Of a stretch of 64,000 nucleotides of DNA, positions 1-12,475 are shown one piece after another (within the stretch, counting starts at the first letter, position 1; every line of letters starts with the position of its first letter). Made by a program: the position numbers and the translations under genes. The notes under the pieces are model-generated. The model saw nothing but the letters and a program-made list of their open reading frames with translations. It was not told the origin of the DNA and searched no databases. Origin of the DNA: Prunus persica (Eukaryota; Streptophyta; Magnoliopsida; Rosales; Rosaceae); the NCBI RefSeq assembly GCF_000346465.2, contig NC_034010.1, positions 26,684,643 to 26,748,642 on the forward strand. The letters are read 5' to 3'.

Positions 1-463
1 CATTACTGAGTTATTTCATTTTCAGCACAAGTGGGGATAACTTGTATATCATTGGTGCTTTTATGCAATTATCGAAGCACCTAGATCTTCCATATTATGA
101 TTACATGAATTCAAAACATTTACTATTTTGTCATGATATTTGCCAAACTTATCAAATCAAGAACCATGTATTTGTGATTTTGCCACCTATAACTGAACCC
201 ACATGACAAGAAGATTTCAGAATATTTGGGAGCAAACTCTTCTTAGCACTTAAAAGTATATTAGAGAATCTGGAAAAATAAGCAAAATTTTGTGTCACCG
301 AATAACAACATTGGATATCCTTAACAGGAAGAAGAAAAAAGTATTGTATTACTGGCATACTAGTAAGCATATTGGTCATATGCTAACTTCAAGCATAAAG
401 GATATCAGATCACACCATATCATATAAACTAGATTACAAATTTCAATTAACAGAAATGTATAC
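1..463 (-). other. UGP3: Intron of UGP3 running off the left edge
   Basis: This follows the donor of the last visible UGP3 exon (exon end 464, minus strand). I found no further UGP3 coding sequence before position 1, so the next exon should lie outside the window. The sequence is AT-rich with no other feature. Confidence 0.6.
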
Positions 464-2801
464 CTATTACGAGAATGAGGTCCATCTGCTATCCCAAACT
501 TGTCAAACTCTGTGTACTCGATGCACGACAAACCATATGCCCACCTTCCATCAAGATTTTTTTTCTCAATTAAAACATTAATTCCTTCTGTAGCACCCAA
601 GTTCCTCTTACAGGAGGCAAACCCCAGTTTCTGTTCCATAAACTCAAATGAACTCCATAGCAATGCCAATTGTATATGTAGTAGGTTGCTTGATATAACT
701 ATTTAGCAGGTGCCACAAAGGAGGGCGGTCTAAAATAAATTTTTGAAACAAGTGTACCTTTCCATGGTGTAAGCCAATCCCAGCCAGTGCCAAAAGGGTC
801 AAATCTGTAGCCGCCACAACATTGCTGGAAAGTCATCATTATTTATGTAAATGCAGAGTTTGGCATCCAGATTATGAAAAATTTCCAACTGAAGAAGAAC
901 AATGGACTTATTAAATTTACTACTTATGGCTCACCTAACTTGTCGTACAGTTGCACCCTTCCGTCCATGATCATAAAACCATTTGAAAATACCTTTATCA
1001 TGAGCAAGTTTCCATATCACCCCATGACCACCAGGCTTGCATATGGGTGCAAAAGGTTTCATGATTACCCACTGCCCATTCTCGACACTAACAGCTGGAA
1101 CAACGGGCTGGAAATTCACAAGTAATTATTTCAGCAACAGTATTCATTGCTCAAACCACAGAAACTATTCCACTATAGAGAAGCAATAATAGCAAATATC
1201 CTCGTAGTTTCGCACATTAAACCTGTTCAAAAAGTAGGAAATTTGATCGACCTCTTCGAAACCATTCAAGTTTTTCACAAAGAGAAGTTATGCGTTCATG
1301 GTTGTTCTTTGCAGAGCTTGTCATGATTGCGACAGGAGTGATGCATTGTTTCCCATACATCTTGAAGTACAGGAACTCTCTAGCCTTGCAATTGAAACAC
1401 ACAAATGTTAGATGCATATACCTTCTGTCGTCTACAAAAGAATTCTAATGTTATTCTTGTCAAGTTGCAAGCTTGACAAACAGAGAACTTATACCTGAAG
1501 ATCTCTTATAAGACCTTCCAATAAAGTCCGTCCACAATAAGGAAGCATTGCAGCAGGGAGACATTCACCTGTGTCAGGATCAACCAAACCAAGCCTGTCT
1601 GCGGAGCCTCCCAAAGGATAGATTTCACCTAGGTTTGGCAAACCCTAAAATGGATAAGATCTTTTAGTTCTAGACAACCTGTGTTGCATCATCATCCTTC
1701 ACGTTGAATGAACAGTACAGCCTGGCACTAACCTGAATTCCCCATAAAGCAGCTTGGGATGCATATTCTGGATTTTGAGAAAGATCAAGTCCACTAGGAG
1801 CGTGAATTTCCAAAAACTGGCATTCCATGTGCTCTTGTATGCTCTTTGACCAGTTTGTAGTCTGCATTTCAACACTTGATTGGGCTAGAAGCTCCAATAC
1901 CGCTATCTGATATCTGCACCAAGTATGTAATTAGATGCATCTCAAATCTGCACAAGGTAACAATATACATCCTAATTCAAAACCACTTATAGAAGTAAAT
2001 TTATCAATGTAAACAAAGGTAGATGCAGCTGATTATGTAACAATAGAAAAACTACACTCAAGACTAAATCATGAAATCATTATTCTTAAAATTAACAGAT
2101 GATGATAAAATATATAAATAATTAACTGACCCTATAATTCCACCAATGCAGTTATAGAACTGTTCAATTTCTCCCAAATTCTTTAAGAGCTTCTTCAAGT
2201 CCTTAAAATCTTCATCATTCAAAGCCACGCGACCAATGTTCTCCCCCGAACCCTCGCCATTCACATCCAATTTCTCAATCATTGAGACGAGCGCATAAAG
2301 CGCGCTCTTCACCGAGCTCCTCACCGATTCCATCTCGCTCTGGACGAACTCAAAACCCCAACCGAGCACGTGCTCTTGCCCCGCTGCAACCAAGCACTTG
2401 AACAAAAACAACTCGTAAGGAGTCAAATTGAGAGAAGCTAAAACCGTAGAGAAGCCATTGTTGCTTGAATTGAAGAACCGCTTCACTCTGGGATCGCCCT
2501 CGATCACTCTGAGCTTGGCGCGGAGGGAATTGGAGTCGGCGAGCCTGGAACGGAGTGTCTTGAGGCGCGAGAGCTCTTGGTGAAAATCAAAATCGGGAGC
2601 TGACGGCGCGTACTCTACTGGCACAGTGGTTACGCGCGTAATACAACAAGAAGGCGAGCACGATAAAGAAGAAGGAGAAAGTGAGAATGGGTGTTTGGTG
2701 AGGCGGAGAGAGCTGAGAGAGCTGAAATGAGAGTTTGGAGTTTTGAAGGTGAAGAGCAAGTGTGTGTTGTTGTGGTTAAGTATTGGAGTTGTGCGCGCCA
2801 T
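464..2801 (-). CDS. UGP3: UTP-glucose-1-phosphate uridylyltransferase 3, chloroplastic (5' part)
   Basis: Plastid UDP-glucose pyrophosphorylase; in Arabidopsis UGP3 makes stromal UDP-glucose for sulfolipid head groups. Seven exons join in one frame with GT-AG borders: 2131-2801, 1733-1913, 1495-1644, 1223-1384, 935-1107, 758-824 and 464-630, giving 523 codons plus 2 nt. The first ~60 residues are rich in Ser, Leu and Thr and low in acidic residues, as in a transit peptide. Family stretches seen include [55 protein letters not shown] and [18 protein letters not shown]. The ATG at 2801 opens the frame right before the transit-like segment. The family protein is near 880 residues, so about the last 40% lies off the left edge. 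No breaks are seen in the visible part. Confidence 0.93.
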
Positions 2802-3078
2802 TGTTTACAGAGAAAACGGTAGGCTTTGAAAATGATGATGAAGAAGAAGGAGACAGAGAGGTTTTGTAAATGGAGGAGAAAACGAAGAAGAGAAAAGGGA
2901 GGGAAGGATAAGAAGGAGATGCTGAAGGAATATACGGAGGTTGAAGAGAGCGCGAGAGAGTGGGAGGAGAGAGAACCGTCCAACGGTGGACTCGCGGAGA
3001 GTGTAGATGTTGATGACGTGTCCTAATTCTCGTCTCCTCCTGCTATTATTCGGATATCTGTGACTGGTCCGTTTTATA
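2802..3078 (-). promoter_or_regulatory. UGP3 5' leader and proximal upstream region
   Basis: On the minus strand this stretch is strongly pyrimidine-rich (CT-rich), typical of 5' leaders of plant housekeeping genes. I saw no clear TATA box. Open frames here, on both strands, are products of the purine/pyrimidine bias and look non-coding. Confidence 0.45.
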
Positions 3079-3203
3079 GGGAAACCAACTTTAGATACTA
3101 ACTTGTGTACCAACTCTTTAATAGAGGTGGAGCCCACCAATACAATGGGTCTCAGACTCTATTAGAGAGTTGGTACACAAGTTGGTATCTAAAGTTGGTC
3201 TCC
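3079..3203. mobile_element. Palindromic MITE, copy 1 (~125 bp)
   Basis: About 50-bp inverted ends (ACCAACTTTAGATACTAACT at the left, its near reverse complement at the right) flank a short loop containing GAGCCCACCAATACAATGGG. A second, cleaner copy lies at 11410-11535. No transposase. Target duplication is not clear for this copy. The superfamily cannot be assigned from the ends alone. Confidence 0.85.
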
Positions 3204-4769
3204 TTAGCATTTTCCTTTTTTTTTTTTTTCCCTATACGCTTTTCAGTATTCTCCCTCCTATTTTTTTTGTTTTTTTCTCCCTCTAATTTTTTTTTTTTAA
3301 AATACAACCAATAATTTAAATTAAGATTTTAAATTAATATAATTTATCAAGGAGGGATACGAATTTAGGTTCCTGACTTTTGGATGGCCCATAAATTAAT
3401 ATGAGGCCCTTCTACTTTGTATACGAGTAAGGTTAAACAAAAAAGGCAAAAAAAAGTCTGCAAATCTTGCAGAACTTGGATTAGTTCAAAGGATGATACA
3501 ATGCAAATCTACAAAGAAAAAATTATAGTTAAATCATGCAATTAAGAATACATATCTTTTGATCATACTCTAACTCCAACAAAACAAGAAGAATATGGCA
3601 CCTAATAAAACTAATGACGTTTAATCTCTGGTATTTTGAAGAATTAGCACGAATTTTTATTTTGAGTTATTAAGTTTTGAACACCTAAGAAAAATTAGCA
3701 TTAATATAGGCCCAAATACACATATATGTATATACACAAAGCATATACAAATTTTGAGGCCCCTAAATTTGGGGTCATGGCCGTGGCCTTCTGGGCCATC
3801 CTAGACGGGTCTTGATTTAGGTGCAATCAGGCATTTCACTAGCTATTATAATCTTCTTTTTTTACTACCTTGATCAATTCAATTGGTCTAATTCACATTT
3901 GTCTTTTATTTATTTATTTTAAATAAAATTGTGTTATTGTCATCCCGTTTCTATTTCCCCGCCAAAAATGCCACACCCTATTGTTCCTATATTGCCCATG
4001 CTCATTTCTTCTCGTTCCCCTTCTCCAAACCTTAATTATTCTAACCCCAAAACCATGCCTTGTACGCTTTCACCTCTTGGTGGATTTTTTTTATGTGGAA
4101 AATAGAGAAAATTTCCTCAATATCTTTTATTTTTCAAGGAAATGTTATTGCCTTATTGAGATTTCTTTTCTTTTCCTAACAAGCTTTAATACAAATAGGA
4201 TTAATTATTCAAAATTATTTTGATGCATAGGTAGTAGAGGAATCGAAAACAGGATACAAGTACTATTATTAAAGTAAGACTTCGTTGTAAGTTGTAACTC
4301 TATCCAGTGTTTAGGAATGACTTCAAAAGTTCTAAAACAAGTGGTCATGGAATCCATTTTTAATTACTTTTGGGTCTACTCCTTCTAGAAAAATAAACAA
4401 TAAAATTTGTTTGTTTGTAATCCCGTTCGGGGCAAAGGAAGCTTTTTAGTAATTTGCCAAAACAGAAATCTTTTGGGGTCAATACTTTCTTTCATTTGGA
4501 ACTTTTGGGTCCAGAATAGCATATCCAGTCACTATGAGATGTCAAAAATCTATTTCAATTCAACCCGATGACCACTTTCAAATTGTGAGAAGTTCTAATT
4601 TCTTTTTATTTTCCCATTTTAACATTTAATGTGATAATAATAATAATGCATGTATAGAGTTGCCAGCTGCTCTCCTTTACACTCCTAGCTAATTTTGGGT
4701 AACAAAGTTTGTATTTAAAAGGGTCAAAAACATCGAATCAAATCCAAACTCCACTATCCCAAATCTCTC
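3204..4769. other. Intergenic region without a gene
   Basis: AT-rich spacer between UGP3 and the GDSL gene. It begins with long T and TC runs (about 3210-3300). No splice-consistent coding region was found on either strand. The distal promoter of the GDSL gene must lie here. Confidence 0.6.
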
Positions 4770-4777
4770 TATAAAAT
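4770..4777 (+). promoter_or_regulatory. Probable TATA box of the GDSL gene
   Basis: TATAAAAT lies 83 bp before the ATG at 4860, a normal plant spacing that would give a leader of about 50-60 nt. Confidence 0.6.
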
Positions 4778-4859
4778 CAACATCTTTTGGTTCATTGTAA
4801 TCTCTTTATTCCATCTTCTTCACAGCAAGAAATTAATTAAAACACCATAATCGATCATC

Positions 4860-5715
4860 ATGGAGCAAAAAACCAACCTTCTCCTTATACTCTTGTTCTC
4901 TTTCGCCTCCTTGCTAACTCTACCAATTCCAACCACCGCGTCTCAACCTATCTCCGCTGTTTTCGCCTTCGGCGATTCTACGCTGGATTCAGGCAACAAC
5001 AATCGCCTCCCCTTCACGCTTTTCAAAAGTGACCACAAACCCTACGGCAAAGACTTGCCAAATCACGTCCCTTCCGGAAGGTTCTCAAATGGAAAGCTCG
5101 CAACAGACTTCATGGTCTCCAAACTTGGCCTCAAGGACCTCCTGCCCGCTTACTATGACCCGAAACTGACCGACCGCGACTTGCTAACAGGTGTCAGTTT
5201 CGCGTCCGGAGGTGGCGGGCTGGATGATTTGACCTTGGCCGTGTCCAAGGCCACGAGTATGTCGAAGCAGTTGGAGGCCTTTGATGAAGCGTTGGGAAGG
5301 ATGAGGAAAACTGTTGGGGAACAGAATTGTAGCGAGATTGTGAAAAACGCTGTGTTTGTGATCAGTGCTGGTACAAACGACATGGTGTTTAACATGTACG
5401 AGTTGCCTGTAACTGTTAGGAAAATTGCGTTCTCACCTTCACGGTACCAGGATTTTCTGCTCCGGGCACTTGGATCTTTCGTTCAGGTAATTGAATCTTA
5501 ATTATTTGCGTGCCAATGGCGACATTAATTCCTCTAATTGAAGCCATGCATATAAATTTTGGCCATCACGTCAAAACCAAAATATGCCGTAACCTAATCC
5601 TGGTATATTAGATTACCTTAATTCATTGTAAAAATTACAATCAATCTGAATCAAATCAACCTGATTTTCTTGTAACGTTACGTGGACATAGGCACAGAAA
5701 TAGAATTATTATACA

Positions 5716-5753
<38 letters not shown>

Positions 5754-6375
5754 GTGTGGGTTTTTTTTGGGGGGTGACAGAACCTATACAAGAGGGGAGG
5801 CAGGAGGTTCCAGGTGGCGAGTCTTCCACCAATCGGATGCCTGCCAATGCAGCTCACAATAGGCAGCATCTTCAATGGGCTTCGCCGTGTGTGCGTGGAC
5901 AAGCAAAACAAGGACTCTCAGGCCTACAACACCAAGCTCCAAGACCTCATCTCAAGGTTGCAAGCCTCACTTTCTGGTTCCAGGCTCGCCTATTTTGACA
6001 CCTACAATCCCATTATGGACATGTTCTCCAACCCAGACAAATATGGTACGTATAGCTAGGTTTCCAATTCTATCACCTCTCTCTCTCTCATTTACTCGTA
6101 AAATCGTCCGGATATCAATCTCGGATTTGTATACCTTGAACTGTTTTTTTGGGTTTCTCTGCTTATTTGTTTTAAATGTAGGGTTTTCACAAACACATGA
6201 AGGATGCTGTGGAACAGGGCTGGTAGAGTTGGGCCCTTTGTGCGGCGAGCTTTCATTGACATGTACAGACGCTTCTAAATTTCTGTTCTGGGATTCGATG
6301 CATCCTTCCCAAGCAGCATACTCCGTTCTTGCTGACATGGCTCAAAAGACGGTGTTACCCTATCTTATTGCTTAA
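4860..6375 (+). CDS. GDSL esterase/lipase (SGNH hydrolase), secreted
   Basis: Three exons, 4860-5486, 5781-6045 and 6182-6375, join with GT-AG borders into 361 codons, the usual size for plant GDSL lipases. Residues 1-28 form a hydrophobic signal peptide ending near TTAS, so the protein should enter the secretory pathway or cell wall. Block I is AFGDSTLDSGNNN with catalytic Ser40. The oxyanion Gly block reads SFASGGGGLDD, block III is SAGTNDM, and the C-terminal WDSMHPS supplies Asp335 and His338. These proteins hydrolyse acyl or acetyl esters; the substrate cannot be read from sequence. Intron 1 holds a TA microsatellite. All catalytic residues are present, so the gene looks functional. Confidence 0.93.
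5721..5750. repeat. TA microsatellite in GDSL intron 1
   Basis: About 15 uninterrupted TA units, 31 bp before the exon 2 acceptor. It is followed by T and G runs that act as the polypyrimidine tract. Confidence 0.95.
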
Positions 6376-7080
6376 ATATTAGATTTTTTTTTCAATTAGT
6401 CTGAAAAATTCATCAGTAGGAAACATATAAATATGTACTTTTCTTTCTTTTAAATATAGTTTTGGTTAGCGGCTTTTTGACGCTCATCGGTGTCAAGTTC
6501 ATCAGGCGAACCATTTGTGTATGCTAAAATGAATCATTCATGCCTTTGCACTAACATATAAAAGTTGATATAATCATGGCTAAAGGAGAGATATAAATTA
6601 ATGCAATTCAAAATGAGAGGTCTCATGAGGAAAACGTTACTATTTTCAGAACATTTCAAAGATAACATATAAAAGTCTCGATCATTTGAGATTTCCAATA
6701 AATATGCTTTTTTATTGCCCTAAATCACTAATCAAACAAAAGATTTACCGGAAATAGGAGCCTAAAACCTCTCAAAACAATGTACATGGCCACCAATTGT
6801 GCATATATTTTGGTACTACCAACAAAGAAAAAAATATTCGTCTCTATCATTATTCACCATTTGAATATCTTTTTGCTAATAATAATATTGCTGGCTATAT
6901 ATCATGGATCGATACAAGACAATACATACAACAAAAGATCGAACAAATGAACAAGTATAGTGGTGATCTTTACCTTTTTATGGCGGTAGAATATGACAAC
7001 GGTCAAGTTCATTCATTAGTTTGGTCGAACAATATATCGGCAAGTACCTCAAGATCTCACTTAGAATATCATTGTCTCAT
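6376..7080. other. Convergent 3' spacer between the GDSL and GARP genes
   Basis: AT-rich spacer holding the 3' UTRs of both neighbours. A 112-codon open frame at 6797-7135 has no recognisable motif and runs into the GARP gene's last exon on the opposite strand. I do not call it a gene. Confidence 0.6.
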
Positions 7081-8628
7081 TCATAAAGTGAGGTCCAGAG
7101 TACTTGGCATCCTCCCATGCTCCCCCCTGCCATGACCACCACCTTCTAGTTTCTTCGTGCTGAGCTTCGATGATGAAGATGAAGTCAAGGAAAGAGATAA
7201 ACTACAGCCCTCCAAACCCTTTCCAAATTCATGATCATCTTTTTGTGGAACTTTCAAAGATAAATTCAAATCTAAGTCACAAGTAGTATGATCTGAATCC
7301 GGGGCCTTCCTTTTCAGCAAGTTTTGCCTGTCTCGAATTGCTTTCCAACTATGATCTTGGCATGGCACGTGGATCGTGGATTGGAATGACTCATCCCGGA
7401 TTTGATGCCTTCTCCAAGTGGTTTGAACATAACTGGGAGATGGATTATTTGTATGTAAGTGATTGTTTGCTGAAGTGGGATTGTTGTTGTTTCCAAATAT
7501 CCTGTCAGCAACTGAACCATAAAGTCCAATGTTTCTGGTATTATGATCAAGTAGGGCAGTCCTGTGTGTATTGTAAGGGCTATAAATCTGGTGTTGGCGA
7601 CCTCGCCAAGCGGCATCAGTGGCAGTGCCATATCTTAAACGAAACAAATTAATTAGTACAGGTTATTGGCTCAAATTACCATTCAATTAAAAAGAAAAGA
7701 CTTGATAAATTGCTCAAAAGGGAGTAAATTAATAGAGCTAATTTATATATACCTTAATCCGGAAGAAGGCCATTGGTTGAAACTTTGTAACATGGAGAGT
7801 TGAGTGAGGTTGTAAATATGGTTGTCTCCGCCTTCCATGAAAAAGCCTTGCTCCGACATAACTGTCATAGAAGGAAGTAAGATCTCACAAAATTGCAAAT
7901 ATGTAACCCTAACTTTTTCTACTAATTGTTGCAGGTAGCTCTCTGTGTATATAAATTCAGTTTACCTTGATCGGGGTCTTCCATCTTCTTGCTCCTATAC
8001 ATCTAATCAGAGCCCAAAAAAAGAACATAAATCAGATGTATGAACCTGAATTTATATGTTTTCGATCACGGTATTGAATTTTATGTAGTACAAGTAGGAA
8101 AAATATATGTATAGATCATGAAATCTGGATCAAATTAATTACTTGAAGATGGCTCTTGACATGAGCTATGCTAAGACCCTTGACATTCATCAATTGAAGC
8201 ACCAACTTAGGTGTTGCTCCTGCGCACCATTAAATCACAATTAATACTTTTAGGAAACTGCTGGGCAGAGGCAAATTAAAATCTTAAATCATCACAAACT
8301 TGTGATTTATATATGTACGGGACTTACTTTCTTGTCCACCTAATCTCTCAACTGCATGAACAAAGCAAAGATGGAGATCAGGTGTCCACCGAAGCCTCGA
8401 TGTCTTGGAACGAACATACTGCCGCACAGATCCAGAAACTCCCTTCTTCTCATTCTCTTCAATGGTGCTGTTGCTGGAGCTGACACCATTGTTCCTCAGC
8501 TGCAGGCTATCTTTGTCCACCTCCTCCTCTTCACCCTCATCTCCCTCATCATCTTCATCTTCAAATTCCTTCTTGCTGATAGATGGGCTTGTTTCAGAAA
8601 CTTCTTCAGTGGAGCTTTTACTCTTCAT
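7081..8628 (-). CDS. GARP (MYB-SHAQKYF) transcription factor with EAR repression motif
   Basis: Nuclear DNA-binding protein of the plant GARP/G2-like class, close in layout to Arabidopsis At1g14600-type proteins. Exons 8328-8628, 8143-8219, 7966-8002, 7753-7861 and 7081-7633 join in frame to 358 codons. An acidic, Ser-rich N-terminus (residues ~15-45) precedes the single MYB-like domain at ~73-130: SRLRWTPDLHLCFVHAVERL, then RATPKLVLQLMNVKGLSI, then AHVKSHLQMYRSKK. Its three helices are split over exons 1-3 as usual. The C-terminal half is low complexity and carries LDLNLSL, a classic EAR motif that recruits co-repressors, and a further LSLSL run. It is probably a repressor. A diverged copy of its exon 3 and flanks lies at 29866-29995. 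Confidence 0.92.
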
Positions 8629-9368
8629 CTCTTTATGTCTTGGGATAGATGGGCAACAAGAAATAATGATAAGATCCTGATGAGATCATCATCTTCCTGT
8701 TTATGAAATTATATGCTCTGATGTCCAGTAGAGTAGATGCTTGAGGAGATCCATTGTTTACATACAAAGCTAGGTAGTTGAGCTATAGCACTTGCAGAAA
8801 TGGAGAAATTGGAAAACAATGGAATTTCTCTCCTAGCTATGACGCATGTGATTTAAGTATCTAAACCATATCTCTTTCTCTCTCCTCTCTCCTCTACATA
8901 CATTATACAATACATGTATATATGATGCAAATTTTGTCCATGCCTTCATGTATGTATATATACATATACATGTACATGATATTAATTAACAAAAATACTA
9001 TATAGGGGACCAATTACATACTTAAATGGTATAATAATAATCCTTATACAACCTAATTAATGTTCATATAAGTTAAACAAATAATCTTTCATGTCCGCGC
9101 TTATATGTATGTCTGAGACCAATTAGTTTTTGTGGTAAATGGTAATTTTTTTTATTTGTTACCATAATATTTTTTGTTAGGAAATTGTCATGTTGCTTCT
9201 GTAATGAGCTAGGGTTCGTTACCACATGGAGACTGGGGCAAGTCAACTTTGTGAAGAAACAGCTAGTGTTTTGCACGAGCCTCTGTGCTGTGAAACAAGA
9301 ATCCTGTGGGTTTGTACGTGGCTTTAAATAAAAAGAGGTTAGCTTGTCAGCTCGTGACCTGTGACTCA
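8629..9368 (-). promoter_or_regulatory. Upstream region of the GARP gene
   Basis: Contains the 5' leader and promoter of the GARP gene. CT-rich tracts lie near 8875-8895. No specific operator-like element could be defended, and no coding region was found. Confidence 0.4.
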
Positions 9369-9556
9369 TTTACATGCATTATCACATATATATCAGACCA
9401 AAAAATATTATAATGTTTATTTGTAATTTGGTTGCAGGGTTGGCAATTAGGTTTTGAGTTCATTAATCCAAAACCTGCAGGGCCTTCCTCTCTGCTCTCC
9501 AGTCACTAGTAAGCAAATGTAAATATTAGAAAAATGCCACTGCCATTTTACCTAGA
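9369..9556 (-). repeat. Dispersed ~190-bp repeat, inverted copy
   Basis: The reverse complement of this stretch aligns through its whole length with 13027-13229, sharing for example GGAGAGCAGAGAGGAAGGCC and TTGCCAACCCTGCAACCAAA. The copy at 13 kb has target-site duplications, so this is a small mobile element rather than a simple inversion. Confidence 0.8.
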
Positions 9557-10584
9557 ATAATCATGGATACATATATTTTGTCCTTACTGGAGGAAGTGGT
9601 TCCAAGAGTCAACTGTATCATCTGGGAAAGCTCTAGAATTTGGATCAGTTCACTTTTGGTATTCGAAGAACTAAATCAGTACCTTTATTAAATGAAGATT
9701 AACCCATAATCATGATGCTAATTCCGGTTTTTCATTTCTAATACCTTTTGAGATAGGGTTTTCACACCGTGGCTGAAACCATTATAAGGAGAAAATTTGT
9801 CATATTTCCGTTTTAACTTTTATTGCCTCTTTATCTCTCACATTATCACTTATCAAATAAGAAGAGAAATAAAAAATAAAAAATAAAAAAACAGATATAA
9901 GGAAGTATTTCTCCATTATGAGGCCGGCTTACATGAGAAACAATGGCCTTATTAAATGTTTGAACTGAAAACCAAATATTCTGATTCTGGCCTCGTGTAT
10001 GTGTAGCCCTCTCATTAATGTTTATGCATTTATAGGTTACAACAAATATAATATGATATATACGTAACCACTAAAGACTAAAGTTGTTCACCCCATCACA
10101 AGCATCCTGTCCTGAGAGAAATCACAGCCGTCAAACAAATGCTAGCTCTGTATCTTCCAAGAAACTTCATCACCAGGAAAAAGTATATGAATTACAATAA
10201 ACTCACCACCCAAGAAGCCCAAACCGATGGAATAATATTAATATGGTGTGTTTTTACTTTGCTGAATTGGTCCAATACTTAACTTTATCTCATAATAATA
10301 TAAAAGACAGACAAAAGAGAAAGAAATATTATACGATTGGCACAAGTTCAGACACAAAATGTGAACAGAAACATATCGAAAAGAAACATTATTTTTTTTC
10401 TTTCTACACATGACATTTACCATGGCGGGCTGTGGTTTTTGGCTGTGAAAGCTATTAAAATACAGAGAGAGAGAGAGAGAGAGAGGTTTGTCTGAAAAGA
10501 TTCGGCAGCATCCAACTGTGAATTAAGTCAACTCCCAACAGTACCTCGGTTTCATTCTTTGGGTTTTTTTTTAACCTTGTTAAT
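9557..10584. other. Intergenic region without a gene
   Basis: No supported coding region or RNA. It contains a GA microsatellite at about 10464-10485. Confidence 0.6.
10464..10485. repeat. AG microsatellite
   Basis: Eleven or so uninterrupted AG units. Confidence 0.95.
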
Positions 10585-11905
10585 GTAATTGTTGATTTCT
10601 TTTTTTCTTGCATGAGAACTCGTGATCCTATTTATGCGGATCTATTTGGTTGGAGATGAGGATGTCTGTCTTTTTCTCATCTACCTAAATTTAATAATAA
10701 AAATCATCCATTCATCATCATGTATAATTATTTGTATGGCAATATGCCATGCCATGCCATGCATGTTGCCATCAAAAACTTCCATCAATATGATAAGAAT
10801 AGTTGTTATTATATTCTGTTGACCATAATTCTACTCTCAGTCGATGGCTCTTTTAAATTTGAAAAAGAAAAGAGAAAAAAATAAATTCAACGAAGACTCG
10901 CAAGGATATATAGAATTCGCAACAGCCCTCAATTTTCATATTTTATGCATATTAGTATATTCCTAATTATACCCCATACTTCCTTCCCCTCATATATCAA
11001 ATCATCATGACATGCAATAACTGAGCTGTATTATATATGTGTCAAAACTCACAATGGACCACATCACTTAACCTCTTCGAAAGGAATTGGTAACTTAAAT
11101 GGCCATGAGTTGTGTATTTGAATTCTTCTACTCTTAATATTGTTTTTTTATTCGAATGTCTGTGTGTTATTATTGTATAGATGTCACTGTAAAGGAGAAG
11201 TAGTAGAAAATACATAGCGTCCGCACAATCATAATGTCCAGATGTCTACATAAAATATATATATATATATATTAATTTTTGCGATTCTTTAATTAAATGG
11301 GCATGTTATGTAACAAGTGGTATCACACAATGCTAATTATACTATAATGACGTATGCATGCATTAAAAGGAATAACATCGAACCTAATAATAGTTTAAGG
11401 GTCATACTAGGGAGATCAACTTTAGATATCAACTTGTGTACCAACTCTCTAATAGAGGTGGAGCCCACCAATACAATGGGTCCCACACTCTATTAGAGAG
11501 TTGGTACACAAGTTGATATCTAAAGTTGGTCTCCCTTTGAGGCAATTTATGAGGCCGACGAAGGCGATGTGTTACTCACAGTGTAACAACTCATGGCCAC
11601 ATGTGGGGTAGCATTTGTAGTAAGTATGCGATGATGAAGTAAATAAATAAACAGTTACTACAAGCAAGAATATATATATATATATATAGTTATTCCTAAT
11701 CAACTTGAATTTCTCATAATTAAAACCAGAAACCAATCTAAACTTTCCTTTTCTTTTCTTCTGAAAAATCTTTCTACACTATAATTACTCCGTTTGTCAT
11801 AATATATCAAGATAATTATTTACTTGATTAGGAAATTATTTTCTTTTATTATTTATCTTCCAAAATAGATTAGAGTTTTGACCCTATAAAAAGAAAATAC
11901 TAGGC
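10585..11905. repeat. Block A of a local segmental duplication
   Basis: Non-coding segment with two diverged copies in the same orientation. Block B is 17705-18185 plus 24612-24775 and lacks the internal ~500 bp. Block C is 30005-30730. Shared words include CTATTTATGCGGATCTA, TTAATTTTTGCGATTCTT and GAAGGCGATGTGTTACTCAC. Block A alone carries the MITE at 11410-11535. Its right end matches the promoter of the F-box gene (CCAAAATAGATTAG...CCCTATAAAA), but no F-box gene follows here. Confidence 0.85.
11410..11535. mobile_element. Palindromic MITE, copy 2 (126 bp)
   Basis: Near-perfect inverted ends of ~48 bp begin GGGAGATCAACTTTAGATAT and finish with the complement ending GTTGGTCTCCC. It is the same family as 3079-3203. 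Blocks B and C lack it at the same place, which dates its insertion after the block duplication. Confidence 0.9.
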
Positions 11906-12475
11906 TTACCACATTTTTCATACCACAGTTTTTGAAACGCACTTATTTTTTTTTGCAGCTGAACCAACTCCAACGGTTCATTGCTTTTGGCGCGTCCTCC
12001 TGACCTCCCTGACCTCTTGTTTGTTGTTTGTGTGGGCCTTGGGAAAGTGTTTTCGTCCACAATTTTGGGCTGTTCGTCAAACTTGAGGCCCGATTCATCT
12101 GCTTAGAAATATTCGCATTATTATTTGCAAATACACGAAATCACCAATAAAGAATCATTCAGCCTCACGCGTTTACGAATTTGCAAAATTATTATTTTCG
12201 GTAAACAAACGAAAACTACTAAATTGCTTCTCTTAAAACCCAATTTTTACAAATTAACTATCTTTAAGCGGCTCGGCAGGTGGAATTTTTCTATGTAACC
12301 ATATTCACCTCGTGTCATGTGAATCGTGATATGAGATGACAAAAAAAAGTCACTCTCTGAATAAAATTGGGCTTAGTATACTGATGGGTTTAAGCCCAAG
12401 TTGAAGGCCCGTAGGAATGAAGGTTCCGAAATTAGCAAGAAAAACTTGTGTTGTCTATATTTTATATAGCCTTAT
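11906..12475. other. Intergenic region without a gene
   Basis: This replaces the position where the F-box coding sequence stands in block B. No open frame or motif of that gene is present and no other gene is seen. Confidence 0.55.

Noticed and set aside
2805..3140. Long open frames on both strands upstream of UGP3
   Set aside because: A product of the purine/pyrimidine-biased leader; residues are nearly all Leu, Ser, Phe or Lys, Glu, Arg.
6797..7135. 112-codon open frame after the GDSL gene
   Set aside because: No motif, AT-biased, overlaps the opposite-strand GARP exon.
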